Positions 52,626 to 60,836 of a stretch of DNA of 64,000 nt are shown here, one piece after another. The first letter of the stretch is position 1. Each line of letters starts with the position of its first letter. This stretch comes from Pseudomonadota bacterium (GTDB taxonomy: Bacteria; Pseudomonadota; Alphaproteobacteria; Rhizobiales; Xanthobacteraceae), in the NCBI GenBank assembly GCA_023422775.1, contig JAFAGM010000128.1, positions 1-64,000 of the forward strand, given 5' to 3'. Both the position numbers and the translations under genes were made by a program. The notes under the pieces are model-generated. The model was not told the origin of the DNA. It did not search any database and saw only the letters and a program-made list of their open reading frames with translations.

Positions 52626-53561
52626 TTACCGGATTGCCACCGGGTTGATCATGCTCTGTACGCCGCCCTTGAACCGCGGCTGGCCGAGCACGAACATGAA
52701 TTCATAGGCCTTGTCCCTGGCGAGGTCGGCCGTATTCATGTTTTCCAGGATGTAGGTGCCGTTCATCGGCAGCAGGATCTGGTGCACTTCGAAGATGTTC
52801 TTGGTCTCGAACGGCACCGCCTCAAGTCCCCAGGTGTCGGCGCCGATCGCAACGACGCCCTTGCCGGTGAGATATTTGGCACCTTCGACGCCGAGGCCCG
52901 GTTCGCCCGCGCCGAAGCGCTTGTCATCCTTGCCGATCAGGCTGAGCCAGCCGGTATGGAACAGCACGACGTCGCCCTGGCGGATTTCGACGCCCTGCTT
53001 CTTGGCGACTTCCTCGATCTCCTTGGTGTTGAAAGCGGTGCCTTCCTTGACGACGTCGGTGCCGTAATGCGCGGCCATATCGAGCAGCACGCCGCGCGCC
53101 ACCAACGGTGGAACCTTGTCGATGCCGAGCTTTTTCAGACCGGTCGGCTCGCCGAATTCGAGGATCTTGTTGCCATTATAATAGACGTGCTCGACGCCGA
53201 TGTGGCCAAGCCCGTCCATCTGGCTACCGACGCCGACCCAACCCTCGATGATGTCGTCATTGTAGGTGGTCTTGCTCGGTCCGAGGCCCGGACTGCCGGC
53301 CTGGCCGGGTTGTACGACGGTGATCTTGAAGCCGCGCGGCGGATAGGCGGGAGTCGTGGAATCGACGGGAATGCCGAGCGGGTAGGCCTTGCCGGTCTTG
53401 ACCAGCCCCGCTGCCTTCACGACGAGTTCAGGTGTCATGTAATTGGCGGCGCCGATCTCGTCATTCGGGCCCCACTTCGATTTCGTCCAGTCTTGAGCAC
53501 TCGCTGTTCCGACCGCGCCCAACAAGGCAACAGAACAGCTCAATACGAACGCAAGGCGCAT
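52626..53561 (-). CDS. Secreted cyclase family protein (kynurenine formamidase-like fold)
   Basis: A 311-residue exported protein with a clear signal peptide (MRLAFVLSCSVALLGAVGTASA). The cyclase fold is marked by the metal-binding region SQMDGLGHIGVEHVYYNG (usual form HxGTHxDxPxH; here the first His is replaced and D-x-x-x-H is kept), VLLDMAAHYG, and GDVVLFHTGW. Members include formamidases and lactone-type hydrolases; the substrate is not inferable. Monocistronic, and the ribosome-binding site GGGAGGGA is strong. Confidence 0.85.
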   Translation of the reverse strand: MRLAFVLSCSVALLGAVGTASAQDWTKSKWGPNDEIGAANYMTPELVVKAAGLVKTGKAYPLGIPVDSTTPAYPPRGFKITVVQPGQAGSPGLGPSKTTYNDDIIEGWVGVGSQMDGLGHIGVEHVYYNGNKILEFGEPTGLKKLGIDKVPPLVARGVLLDMAAHYGTDVVKEGTAFNTKEIEEVAKKQGVEIRQGDVVLFHTGWLSLIGKDDKRFGAGEPGLGVEGAKYLTGKGVVAIGADTWGLEAVPFETKNIFEVHQILLPMNGTYILENMNTADLARDKAYEFMFVLGQPRFKGGVQSMINPVAIR

Positions 53562-53756
53562 CGTAGTCCCTCCCGGATTGACGTTATGGTTTTTGGCAAC
53601 TAGCGCCTCATACTAACGTAGCAGTGTGCGGCGGCCAGAAAATTTTGAGTTCGATGCTCGCATTGCGATGGATAGCCGCAGCATGGAAACGCGCTGCGCA
53701 AATGCATTGTTACAAAAGTATGGCAGAGGCGTTTCGCACGGCGGAACGAAGATGGG

Positions 53757-53978
53757 ATGACGATGGATGCACTGAGCCTGTTCGGTCTGTTCGCGGTGAC
53801 CGCGATGCTGGTGGCTTACGCGCTGGAGGAGCGCAGCCACTGGTTCATCCTCGCCTTCGCGGCGGCTTGCGCGCTCGGTTCAATTTACGGCTTTCTGCAG
53901 GGCGCCTGGCCTTTCGGGCTGGTCGAGGCGATCTGGGCAGGCGTCGCGTTGCGGCGCTGGGATCTCAGGCGGCAATGA
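53757..53978 (+). CDS. Small membrane protein
   Basis: A 73-residue protein with two predicted membrane segments (LFGLFAVTAMLVAYAL and WFILAFAAACALGSIYGFL), ending in a basic RRWDLRRQ. The pattern YALEERSHWFILAFAAAC resembles small conserved membrane proteins of rhizobia, but I know no function. Its 3' end overlaps the convergent LysR gene by 14 bases. ATG 53757 is used; ATG 53763 is also possible. Confidence 0.65.
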   Translation: MTMDALSLFGLFAVTAMLVAYALEERSHWFILAFAAACALGSIYGFLQGAWPFGLVEAIWAGVALRRWDLRRQ

Positions 53979-54846
53979 CCTCGCCGTTGCCGTTCAGGCA
54001 ATCGGCAAAACCCTTTAGCGCGCTGTATTGATGTGCCGCGCGGCGGGTGATGAAGAGCGTCTCGATCCCGGACTGCGCGGCGTTCAGCGTGTGGATGTTC
54101 ACGGTCTTGTTCCGGCCGACGACGGCGCGCGGCAGCATCGTCACGCCCATGTCGGCGGCGACGCAGCCGATCATGCCGTCGAACGTGCCCAGTTCGAACC
54201 GGGCCGAAGACGGCCAGCCGAACTCCGAGAAAACCTGCTCGAGCCGCTGCCGGTACGTGCAGCCGGTGCGAAACACCAGCGCTGTCGGCCCCGATTCCGG
54301 CGTGCCCGCGCGCAAGGAAGCGAGGCTTGACCATCGCCGCGCGGTGACCAGCACGAGTTCTTCCCGGAACGCGACCGTCGCATCCAGTTCGGCATGATCG
54401 ATCGGGCCCGCGACGAATGCGCCGTCAAACGTGCCGTTGAGCACGCCGGCCACCAACTCTGCCGTCGTCGAGGTCCGCAAACTCAGCCGCACCGCCGGAA
54501 AGCGGCGGTGGAATTCGGCGAGCAGGGAAGGGAGGCGAACGGCGGCCGTCGTTTCCATCGATCCGATGGCAAGCGGTCCCTTCGGTTCGCCATCGTCACG
54601 CGCGGCGAGCAGCGCCTCGCGCGACAGCGCCGCCATCCGCTGCGCATATGGCAGCAGGCGGCGGCCGGCGCCGGTCAGCGTCATGCCGCGGCTGTGACGC
54701 TCGAACAGAGCCGTGCCGATCTCGGCCTCCAACGCCTTGACCCGCTGCGTGACGTTGGACTGCACGGTGTTGAGTTCGTCGGTGGCGCGGGTGATTCCTC
54801 CCAGGCGGGCGACGGTCGCAAAGGTCAGGAGATCGCTCAATTCCAT
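53965..54846 (-). CDS. LysR family transcriptional regulator
   Basis: A 293-residue LTTR. The winged helix-turn-helix is residues 1-60 (LLTFATVARLGGITRATDELNTVQSNVTQRVKALEAEIG), followed by GTALFERHSRGMTLTGAGRRLL. The effector domain starts about residue 90 (GPLAIGSMETTAAVRLPSLL). It is divergent from the nitronate monooxygenase gene, 103 bases apart, so it probably controls that gene. ATTCAAGAAT at 54897-54906 is a small inverted repeat in the spacer that could be part of its binding site. Confidence 0.9.
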   Translation of the reverse strand: MELSDLLTFATVARLGGITRATDELNTVQSNVTQRVKALEAEIGTALFERHSRGMTLTGAGRRLLPYAQRMAALSREALLAARDDGEPKGPLAIGSMETTAAVRLPSLLAEFHRRFPAVRLSLRTSTTAELVAGVLNGTFDGAFVAGPIDHAELDATVAFREELVLVTARRWSSLASLRAGTPESGPTALVFRTGCTYRQRLEQVFSEFGWPSSARFELGTFDGMIGCVAADMGVTMLPRAVVGRNKTVNIHTLNAAQSGIETLFITRRAAHQYSALKGFADCLNGNGEVIAA

Positions 54847-54949
54847 TGGATTGCTCCGTTTCCTGGATCAGATGGTAGCGTTCTCCAGTATTCATTATTC
54901 AAGAATGCTAGTCCGGCCTACGCTTGCTGTCCAGCCGAGGAGCGAACGC

Positions 54950-55924
54950 ATGCCAATCACGACCGATTTGACGGCCCTTCTGGGCATCCGACATCCGGTC
55001 CTGCTGGCACCGATGGACACGATCTCGGGCAGCCGGCTGACCCGGGCGGTCAGTGAAGCCGGCGGCTTCGGCATCCTTGGCGGCGGCTATGGGGATCGCG
55101 CCCGGCTCGAAGCGGAGACCGCGAAGCTGAATGATTTCGCCGGACCGTTCGGAATCGGCTTCATCACCTGGAGTCTCGCGAAGAAGCGCGAACTTCTCGA
55201 CGTCGCGCTCGATGCCGGTCCGCGCGCCATCATGCTCTCGTTCGGCGATCCGGCGCCGTTCGCGCCGAAGATCAAGGCGGCGCGTGCGTTGCTGATCTGT
55301 CAGGTGCAGGACGAGAAGATGGCGCGGCAGGCGCTCGATGCCGGCGCCGACGCCCTGATCGCGCAGGGAACCGAAGCGGGTGGGCACGGCGCCTCGCGCA
55401 CCACGATCGACATCGTGCCCGCGATCGTCGATCTGGTGGCCGGACGCGTACCGGTTGTCGCTGCCGGCGGTCTTGCCGACGGGCGCGGGTTGGCTGCGAT
55501 GCTGATGCTGGGGGCGTCCGGCGTGCTGATGGGCACGCGCTTCTATGCCAGCATCGAGGCTGACGGCGCCGAGCAAGCGAAGCAATTGATATGTGCGGCC
55601 AACAGCGGCGGGACCGTGCGCGGCGTGGTGTTCGACTGGTCGCGCAATCTCATGTGGCCGGCGCCATTCACCGCGCGCACGCTGATCAACGACCATGTGC
55701 GGACCTGGACGGGCCGCGAGATCGAACTGATGCAGCGTGCGGATCAGATCGCAGCTGACTATGCCGCCGCGAAAGCGGCCGGCAATTTCGATGTCGCCGC
55801 CGTCTTTGCCGGTGAGTCAGCAGGGCTGATCCACGACATTCCGCCGGCGGCCGAGATCGTTGACAGGATCATCACCGAGGCCGACCAGATACTGAGCGGA
55901 CGGCGTAACTCGTCCGCGGTGTGA
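54950..55924 (+). CDS. Nitronate monooxygenase-type flavoprotein (2-nitropropane dioxygenase family)
   Basis: A 324-residue FMN-dependent TIM-barrel enzyme. Motifs: HPVLLAPMDTISGSRLTRAVSEAGGFGILGGG at the N-terminus, IAQGTEAGGHGASRTT (phosphate/FMN site, with catalytic-region His, about residue 142), and VPVVAAGGLADGRGLAAMLMLGASGVLMGTRF. The ATG at 54950 follows GAGGAG. It is divergent from a LysR gene and overlaps or abuts a second member of the family. Oxidation of nitronates is known for the family; the substrate here is inferred only from it. Confidence 0.9.
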   Translation: MPITTDLTALLGIRHPVLLAPMDTISGSRLTRAVSEAGGFGILGGGYGDRARLEAETAKLNDFAGPFGIGFITWSLAKKRELLDVALDAGPRAIMLSFGDPAPFAPKIKAARALLICQVQDEKMARQALDAGADALIAQGTEAGGHGASRTTIDIVPAIVDLVAGRVPVVAAGGLADGRGLAAMLMLGASGVLMGTRFYASIEADGAEQAKQLICAANSGGTVRGVVFDWSRNLMWPAPFTARTLINDHVRTWTGREIELMQRADQIAADYAAAKAAGNFDVAAVFAGESAGLIHDIPPAAEIVDRIITEADQILSGRRNSSAV

Positions 55925-55956
55925 ACCCAGTCCCATTCAATCAAGCGAGCAGAACC

Positions 55957-57033
55957 ATGTGGCCAGACCGCCGGATCATCGACCTCTTCAAGACCGAATT
56001 TCCCATCGTACTGGCGCCGATGGCCGGCATCATGGACGCCGACCTGGTGATCGCGGCGGCGCAGGGCGGGGCGCTCGGCTCGCTGCCGTGCGCGATGCTC
56101 TCGGCCGAGAAGGCGCGCGAGCAGGTCAACATCATCCGCCAGCGCGTCTCGGCGCCGGTCAGCATGAACTTCTTCTGCCACACGACGGTCGATGCCGATC
56201 CTGCGCGCGAGGCGGGGTGGAAGAGCCGACTCGGCGCTTACTACAAGGAGTACGGCGTCGATCCCGCTGCGCCCATCACCGCTGCCAACCGCGCGCCGTT
56301 CGATGAAGCGATGTGCGCGGTGGTGGAGGAACTGAAGCCGGAAGTGGTCAGCTTCCATTTCGGCCTGCCGCATCCGGCGCTGGTCAAGCGCGTCAAGGCG
56401 ACAGGCGCCATCGTGATGTCGTCGGCGACTATCGTGAAGGAGGCGATCTGGCTGGAGGAGAACGGCGCCGACGTCATCATCGCGCAGGGCGCCGAGGCGG
56501 GGGGACACCGCGGCATGTTCCTGACCGACAATATCGCCCAGCAGCCCGGCACCTTTGCGCTGGTGCCGCAGGTGGTCGATGCGGTGAAAGTGCCTGTCAT
56601 TGCCGCCGGCGGCGTCGCCGACGGGCGCGGCATCGCGGCGGCGTTTGCACTCGGCGCATCCGGCGTACAGATCGGCAGTGCCTATCTGCGCTGTCCGGAA
56701 TCCAGGGTGACTGCGCCGGCGCGAACGGTGCTGGCCCAGGCGCATGACGATTCCACCGTCATCACCAATGTCATGACCGGGCGACCCGCGCGCGGCGTCG
56801 CCAACCGCGTCATGCGTGAGGTCGGCCCGATCTCTCCTGATGCGCCGGCTTTCCCGCACGCCGCCACCGCGCTCGGGTCGCTGAAGGCTGCCGCCGAAAA
56901 ATTCGGCAAGGTCGACTTCACCAGTCTCTGGGCGGGGCAGGGGGTGCGGATGGGCCGCGAGATGGCAGCTGCGGAACTGACCCGTTCGCTGGCGAGTGAT
57001 GCGCTGGCGCGATTACGTGCGTTGCGCGGCTAG
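55957..57033 (+). CDS. Nitronate monooxygenase family protein, second paralog
   Basis: A 358-residue FMN enzyme related to the preceding gene. It has FPIVLAPMAGIMDADLVIAAAQGGALGSLP, SMNFFCH, IIAQGAEAGGHRGMF and PVIAAGGVADGRGIAAAFALGASGVQIGSAYL. It is the longer type typical of true NMO class I proteins. I chose the ATG at 55957 (MWPDRRIIDLF). A GTG at 55921 overlaps the upstream stop (GTGA) and would add 12 residues. The pair is an operon formed by divergent duplication, since the two sequences differ substantially. Confidence 0.9.
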   Translation: MWPDRRIIDLFKTEFPIVLAPMAGIMDADLVIAAAQGGALGSLPCAMLSAEKAREQVNIIRQRVSAPVSMNFFCHTTVDADPAREAGWKSRLGAYYKEYGVDPAAPITAANRAPFDEAMCAVVEELKPEVVSFHFGLPHPALVKRVKATGAIVMSSATIVKEAIWLEENGADVIIAQGAEAGGHRGMFLTDNIAQQPGTFALVPQVVDAVKVPVIAAGGVADGRGIAAAFALGASGVQIGSAYLRCPESRVTAPARTVLAQAHDDSTVITNVMTGRPARGVANRVMREVGPISPDAPAFPHAATALGSLKAAAEKFGKVDFTSLWAGQGVRMGREMAAAELTRSLASDALARLRALRG

Positions 57034-57403
57034 GGGTGCGCGCGCAAGTCGATGCCGCAGTGCAGGGTGTACGTATGAGTTCGACTCTCCGGTTGGCGCG
57101 CTGCGCAACAGCAAGCCTGTCCCCACAGGGCCTTTTTTTCGACAGCATCGGCCACTAGCGAAAATCCCGAGAGCTATCGGCCGATTTCCTGTCAGCCGCA
57201 GTAGCGAGCATCGCGTCCGCAATGCGGCGTGACAATCGGCGCGAGGCTGGGGAACCATCTGCCATGGACAACAGTTACCCCGCGACAAAGCGGAGTGGGG
57301 CCGCCGGATGTTGATGGCTCGGGGCGGTGCGATGTATCCTTATTTTCCAGACCGCATCATCAGCAGACGCATCATCAGCAGACATGGGGGCGAAGGAAAG
57401 GCC
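57034..57403. other. Intergenic region before the peptidoglycan-binding protein
   Basis: The 370 bases contain the exact 15-base tandem duplication at 57353-57382 and the strong ribosome-binding site GAAGGAAAGG just before 57404. The frame of the next gene is open back to 57308, but that segment reads as arbitrary sequence. Nothing else is recognisable. Confidence 0.45.
57353..57382. repeat. Exact 15-base tandem duplication
   Basis: CGCATCATCAGCAGA occurs twice in direct succession (57353-57367 and 57368-57382), about 20 bases before the start codon of the peptidoglycan-binding protein gene. Confidence 0.9.
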
Positions 57404-57904
57404 GTGCGCGCCTTGATCCTGGCATTGTCCATCCTGGCGATCATCGACAGCGCGCACTTTGCCAGGGCTGGCTTGAGCAGCACGCCCCGCGAAACGTTGG
57501 CACCCGCCGATACGGCGATCGCGACCAACGAAGCGACCCAGGAGACCGAGCAACAGATCGGCCTCAGCAAGGCAAAGCGTCGTGCAGTGCAACGCCGGCT
57601 AACCAGGCTCGGGTTCGACACCAAAATCAACGGGAAGTTCGATGAATCGACTCGCGCGGCCATCGCGCGCTGGCAGGAGGAGTACGGCTACCCTTCGACG
57701 GGCTTCCTCAACGCCGCCCAGCACAAGGTGCTGACGGACGCCGCGAAGGAGGCCGCCAAATCTGACCGTAGGGACCGTCGTCGCGCTGGAGGCCGTGCTC
57801 GCTATTCGCGTGGGGTCGGCGGTCCCATCGGCGCGGTCGGCGGCGCGGTGCGCGGCGTAGTTGGCGGCGTGGGGAGCGCAGTGGGCGGACTATTCCGCAG
57901 GTGA
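57404..57904 (+). CDS. Exported peptidoglycan-binding domain protein
   Basis: From the GTG at 57404, which has GAAGGAAAGG just upstream, the product is 166 residues and opens directly with a signal peptide, VRALILALSILAIIDSAHFARA; this decides the start. A PG_binding_1 domain follows: KAKRRAVQRRLTRLGFDTKINGKFDESTRAAIARWQEEYGYPSTGFLN. After a basic RRDRRRAGGRARYSRG linker, a Gly/Val-rich C-terminus (GAVGGAVRGVVGGVGSAVGGLF) may associate with membrane. No catalytic domain is present, so it is a cell-wall anchoring or sensing protein. Confidence 0.8.
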   Translation: MRALILALSILAIIDSAHFARAGLSSTPRETLAPADTAIATNEATQETEQQIGLSKAKRRAVQRRLTRLGFDTKINGKFDESTRAAIARWQEEYGYPSTGFLNAAQHKVLTDAAKEAAKSDRRDRRRAGGRARYSRGVGGPIGAVGGAVRGVVGGVGSAVGGLFRR

Positions 57905-57968
57905 TTAGTCCGGCCTCCGGCTAGTTGGAAGTTCACTGGACCCGGTGCGAGAAGCGGGATCCCTGAAC

Positions 57969-58139
57969 CTAATGCGCCGGTTCGTCCCGCGTCACGTCCA
58001 GATGTTCGACAGCCAGCGATCGATAATGCGCGGCCATCTCCTTGTAGTGCTGCCTGGAGATCGGGTCCGTTGCGCTCTCGGCGCGCGCTTCGAACATTTC
58101 CGCCTTTTCCCGCAGGATTTTGGCCTGGCTCTTCGACAT
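57969..58139 (-). CDS. Small hypothetical helical protein (56 residues)
   Basis: The reading frame from ATG 58139 to TAG 57969 encodes MSKSQAKILREKAEMFEARA, ESATDPISRQHYKEMAAHYR and SLAVEHLDVTRDEPAH. The heptad-like spacing in REKAEMFEARAESATDP-x-SRQHYKEMAAHYR is what I would expect of the small rhizobial proteins with a two-helix 'ekAeffraLAe...arehYlemAehYr' pattern. It is convergent with the peptidoglycan-binding gene and lies 18 bases downstream of another micro-ORF on the same strand. Function unknown. Confidence 0.65.
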   Translation of the reverse strand: MSKSQAKILREKAEMFEARAESATDPISRQHYKEMAAHYRSLAVEHLDVTRDEPAH

Positions 58140-58157
58140 GGCACTCACTCACGTTTG

Positions 58158-58268
58158 TCAGGTCAGGCAGCCGAGGTAGACGATCGCAGCGCCGAGTACG
58201 GTCCCGACTGACCAGAGGGCGGGATCCCAGCTTTCCGGCCCGGCGCCGCCGTTCTCGATGGGTGTCAT
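58158..58268 (-). CDS. 36-residue single-pass membrane peptide
   Basis: ATG 58268 is preceded by TTGGAGG at a good distance. The product MTPIENGGAGPESWDPALWS then VGTVLGAAIVYLGCLT ends in a hydrophobic membrane segment with a C-terminal Cys-Leu-Thr. The strong ribosome-binding site and the tight spacing to the next small gene (18 bases) support real translation. No family recognised. Confidence 0.55.
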   Translation of the reverse strand: MTPIENGGAGPESWDPALWSVGTVLGAAIVYLGCLT

Positions 58269-58538
58269 GACAGGCCTCCAATGTTCCGGCCCGACTACAC
58301 CCCCCGACTGTTTCAGGACGACTACGTGGGGCGCGAAAATGGTTTCGTCAGGGGGCGTCGCCCGAGGATTCCATGCCTTGGGCACAAATCCCCGTGAGGC
58401 AGCTTACGCGCCGCGCGGAGCATCTTTCGACCCGGAAAGCCCCGATATTCGGGCGGCGCGGCCTGTTCCCGCGGTTGCGGCGCAAAAGCTGGCTCTGCTA
58501 TACGGCGGATGCGAATTCCCCGTTTGAGGCCTATATAT

Positions 58539-58826
58539 ATGTCTGTTGATGCCGCTACCGTTCGCCGCATCGCGCAACTGGCGCGGATTGCGGTTACCGA
58601 GGCCGAGGTTCCCCATCTTCAGGGTGAGCTGAACGCCATGCTGGCCTTCGTGGAGCAGCTTTCGGAAGTGGATGTCGACGGCGTCGAACCGATGACCTCG
58701 GTGACCCCGATGGAAATGAAGAAACGTGCCGACGTGGTCAATGACGGCGAGATTCCCGACGACATCGTCAGGAATGCGCCGGAAACGCAAAACCATTTCT
58801 TCCTGGTGCCGAAGGTTGTTGAATAA
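58539..58826 (+). CDS. gatC: Asp-tRNA(Asn)/Glu-tRNA(Gln) amidotransferase subunit C
   Basis: GatC (95 residues) wraps around GatA and GatB and stabilises the amidotransferase that converts Glu-tRNA(Gln) and Asp-tRNA(Asn) to Gln- and Asn-tRNA. It reads MSVDAATVRRIAQLARIAVT at the start, with LNAMLAFVEQLSEVDVDGVEPM in the middle and NAPETQNHFFLVPKVVE at the C-terminus, all family-typical. ATG 58539 is used, with GAGG upstream. First gene of the gat cluster. Confidence 0.95.
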   Translation: MSVDAATVRRIAQLARIAVTEAEVPHLQGELNAMLAFVEQLSEVDVDGVEPMTSVTPMEMKKRADVVNDGEIPDDIVRNAPETQNHFFLVPKVVE

Positions 58827-58854
58827 CCTCTCATTCGTGAGGATCGGAAGTCCG

Positions 58855-59067
58855 ATGTGTCTGCTCTGCGACGACGAAAAGGCCTACCAGGCCTACATGA
58901 ATTACCTCGACGCGATGGAGCGGCAGGGCAAGGCCGCCGATCCCGACAAGGCGATGGACGTTCTCCTCGATGCGCTCGAGGCCGACGAACGGACGCGGCC
59001 GAAGCCGGATGACCCGGCCAACGACAAGACGCTTTCTCCCTTTTTCTGCAGCCCGATCAATAAATGA
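58855..59067 (+). CDS. Small protein of unknown function between gatC and gatA
   Basis: A 70-residue acidic protein starting MCLLCDDEKAYQAYMNYLDA, so an N-terminal CxxC is followed by helical segments and a C-terminal LSPFFCSPINK with a third Cys. The stop overlaps the gatA start (ATGA at 59064), so it is translated with gatA. The position within the gat operon suggests a role near GatCAB or an unrelated passenger. CxxC and the third Cys could bind a metal. No family function known to me. Confidence 0.72.
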   Translation: MCLLCDDEKAYQAYMNYLDAMERQGKAADPDKAMDVLLDALEADERTRPKPDDPANDKTLSPFFCSPINK

Positions 59068-60539
59068 CCGACCTGACATCGCTGACGATCGCCGAGGCCC
59101 GGAAAGGCCTCGCGAGCAAGTCTTTCACCTCGCTTGAACTGACGGATGCGCATCTGGCCGCAATCGAAGCGGCACGTTCGCTCAATGCCTTCATCCTGGA
59201 GACGCCGGATCAGGCCCGCGACATGGCGCGCGCCGTCGATGCGAAGATCGCCAGGGGCGAGGGCGGTCCGCTCGCGGGCATTCCGCTCGGCATCAAGGAC
59301 CTGTTCGCGACCAGGGATGTCCGCACCACGGCGTGTTCGAAGATCCTCGGCAATTTCGTGCCGCCTTACGAATCCACCGTGACCTCGCAGCTCTGGCGCG
59401 ATGGCGCCGTGATGCTGGGCAAGCTCAACAATGACGAGTTCGCGATGGGCTCGTCGAACGAGACGTCGTGCTTCGGCCCGGTGGTCAATCCGTGGCGGCG
59501 CGAAGGTTCCAACACCACGCTGGTGCCGGGCGGCTCGTCCGGCGGATCGGCGTCGGCCGTGGCGGCGCTGCTCTGCATGGGCGCGACCGCGACCGATACC
59601 GGCGGTTCGATCCGTCAGCCGGCCGCGTTCACCGCGACCGTCGGCGTCAAGCCGACCTACGGGCGCTGTTCGCGCTGGGGTATCGTGGCGTTCGCCTCCT
59701 CGCTCGACCAGGCCGGTCCGATCGCACGGACGAACCGCGATGCCGCGATCCTGATGCGCTCGATGGCGGGACACGATGCCAAGGACACCACCTCCGTCGA
59801 TCGCCCGGTGCCGGACTACGAGGCTGCGATCGGAAAATCCGTCAAGGGCATGAAGATCGGCATCCCCCGGGAGTATCGCCTCGACGGCATGCCCGCGGAA
59901 ATCGAGAAACTCTGGAGCGAGGGCGCGGCGTGGCTGAAGGCAGCCGGCGCCGAACTGGTCGAGGTGTCGCTGCCGCACACCAAATACGCACTGCCGGCCT
60001 ATTACATCGTGGCGCCTGCGGAGGCCTCATCGAACCTCGCGCGCTATGACGGCGTGCGGTACGGCCTGCGCGAGCCAGGCCGCTCGATCGGCGAACTCTA
60101 CGAGAACACCCGCGCCGAGGGCTTTGGCGATGAAGTGCGCCGCCGCGTCATGATCGGCACCTATGTGCTGTCGGCCGGCTATTACGACGCCTATTATCTC
60201 CGAGCGCAGAAAGTCCGCACGCTCATCAAGAAGGATTTTGAGGATTGCTTCGCCAGGGGCGTCAACGCGATCCTGACGCCGGCGACGCCGTCGGCCGCCT
60301 TCGGGGTCGGCGAGAAGGGCGGCGCCGATCCGGTCGAGATGTACCTCAACGACATTTTTACCGTGACGGTGAACATGGCGGGGCTGCCCGGCATTGCGGT
60401 GCCCGCGGGCAAGGATGCGCAGGGCTTGCCGCTCGGCCTGCAACTGATCGGGCGTCCGTTCGATGAAGAGACGCTGTTCTCGCTCGGTGAAATCATCGAG
60501 CAGGCGGCCGGACGGTTCACGCCGCCGAAATGGTGGTGA
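59064..60539 (+). CDS. gatA: Asp-tRNA(Asn)/Glu-tRNA(Gln) amidotransferase subunit A
   Basis: GatA is the glutaminase subunit that releases ammonia for the amidotransferase. The 491-residue amidase-signature protein has catalytic Lys at about 77 (PLGIKDLFAT), cis-Ser in PGGSSGGSASAVAA (about 154-160), and the nucleophile Ser in DTGGSIRQPA (about 179). A GatA-type Arg/Asp pocket is visible in YYDAYYLRAQKVRTLIKKDF. Length is normal. It is flanked by a small upstream gene (overlap of four bases) and another small gene three bases downstream. Confidence 0.97.
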   Translation: MTDLTSLTIAEARKGLASKSFTSLELTDAHLAAIEAARSLNAFILETPDQARDMARAVDAKIARGEGGPLAGIPLGIKDLFATRDVRTTACSKILGNFVPPYESTVTSQLWRDGAVMLGKLNNDEFAMGSSNETSCFGPVVNPWRREGSNTTLVPGGSSGGSASAVAALLCMGATATDTGGSIRQPAAFTATVGVKPTYGRCSRWGIVAFASSLDQAGPIARTNRDAAILMRSMAGHDAKDTTSVDRPVPDYEAAIGKSVKGMKIGIPREYRLDGMPAEIEKLWSEGAAWLKAAGAELVEVSLPHTKYALPAYYIVAPAEASSNLARYDGVRYGLREPGRSIGELYENTRAEGFGDEVRRRVMIGTYVLSAGYYDAYYLRAQKVRTLIKKDFEDCFARGVNAILTPATPSAAFGVGEKGGADPVEMYLNDIFTVTVNMAGLPGIAVPAGKDAQGLPLGLQLIGRPFDEETLFSLGEIIEQAAGRFTPPKWW

Positions 60540-60542
60540 GCG

Positions 60543-60836
60543 ATGGCGGATTTCCGCGCCAGCCTTGCTGACGCTGCGCCGGAACAGGCGCTGTCGCCGC
60601 CGCTCGCGGCCATGTGGTGGGCGGCGAAGGGCGACTGGGACCGCGCGCACAGGATCGTGCAGGACGAGAGCGATGCCAACGCCGCCTGGGTGCATGCCTA
60701 TCTGCATCGCGTCGAGGGCGATCTCGGCAATGCCGGCTACTGGTATCGACAGGCGGGCCAGCCGGTGGCGAAGGATTCTCTGGAAGCCGAATGGGAGCGG
60801 ATCGTCTCCGCGCTGCTCGGGAGTGGAAAAGCATGA
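60543..60836 (+). CDS. Small protein of unknown function between gatA and gatB
   Basis: A 97-residue protein, MADFRASLADAAPEQALSPP with PLAAMWWAAKGDWDRAHRIV, then ANAAWVHAYLHRVEGDLGNAGYWYRQAG and an acidic C-terminus. The Trp/His-rich helical repeats (AHRIVQDES...WVHAYLHRVEGD) look like a TPR-like helical pair. It begins three bases after the gatA stop and its own stop overlaps the gatB start (ATGA), so it is embedded in the gat operon. Function unknown. Confidence 0.75.
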   Translation: MADFRASLADAAPEQALSPPLAAMWWAAKGDWDRAHRIVQDESDANAAWVHAYLHRVEGDLGNAGYWYRQAGQPVAKDSLEAEWERIVSALLGSGKA

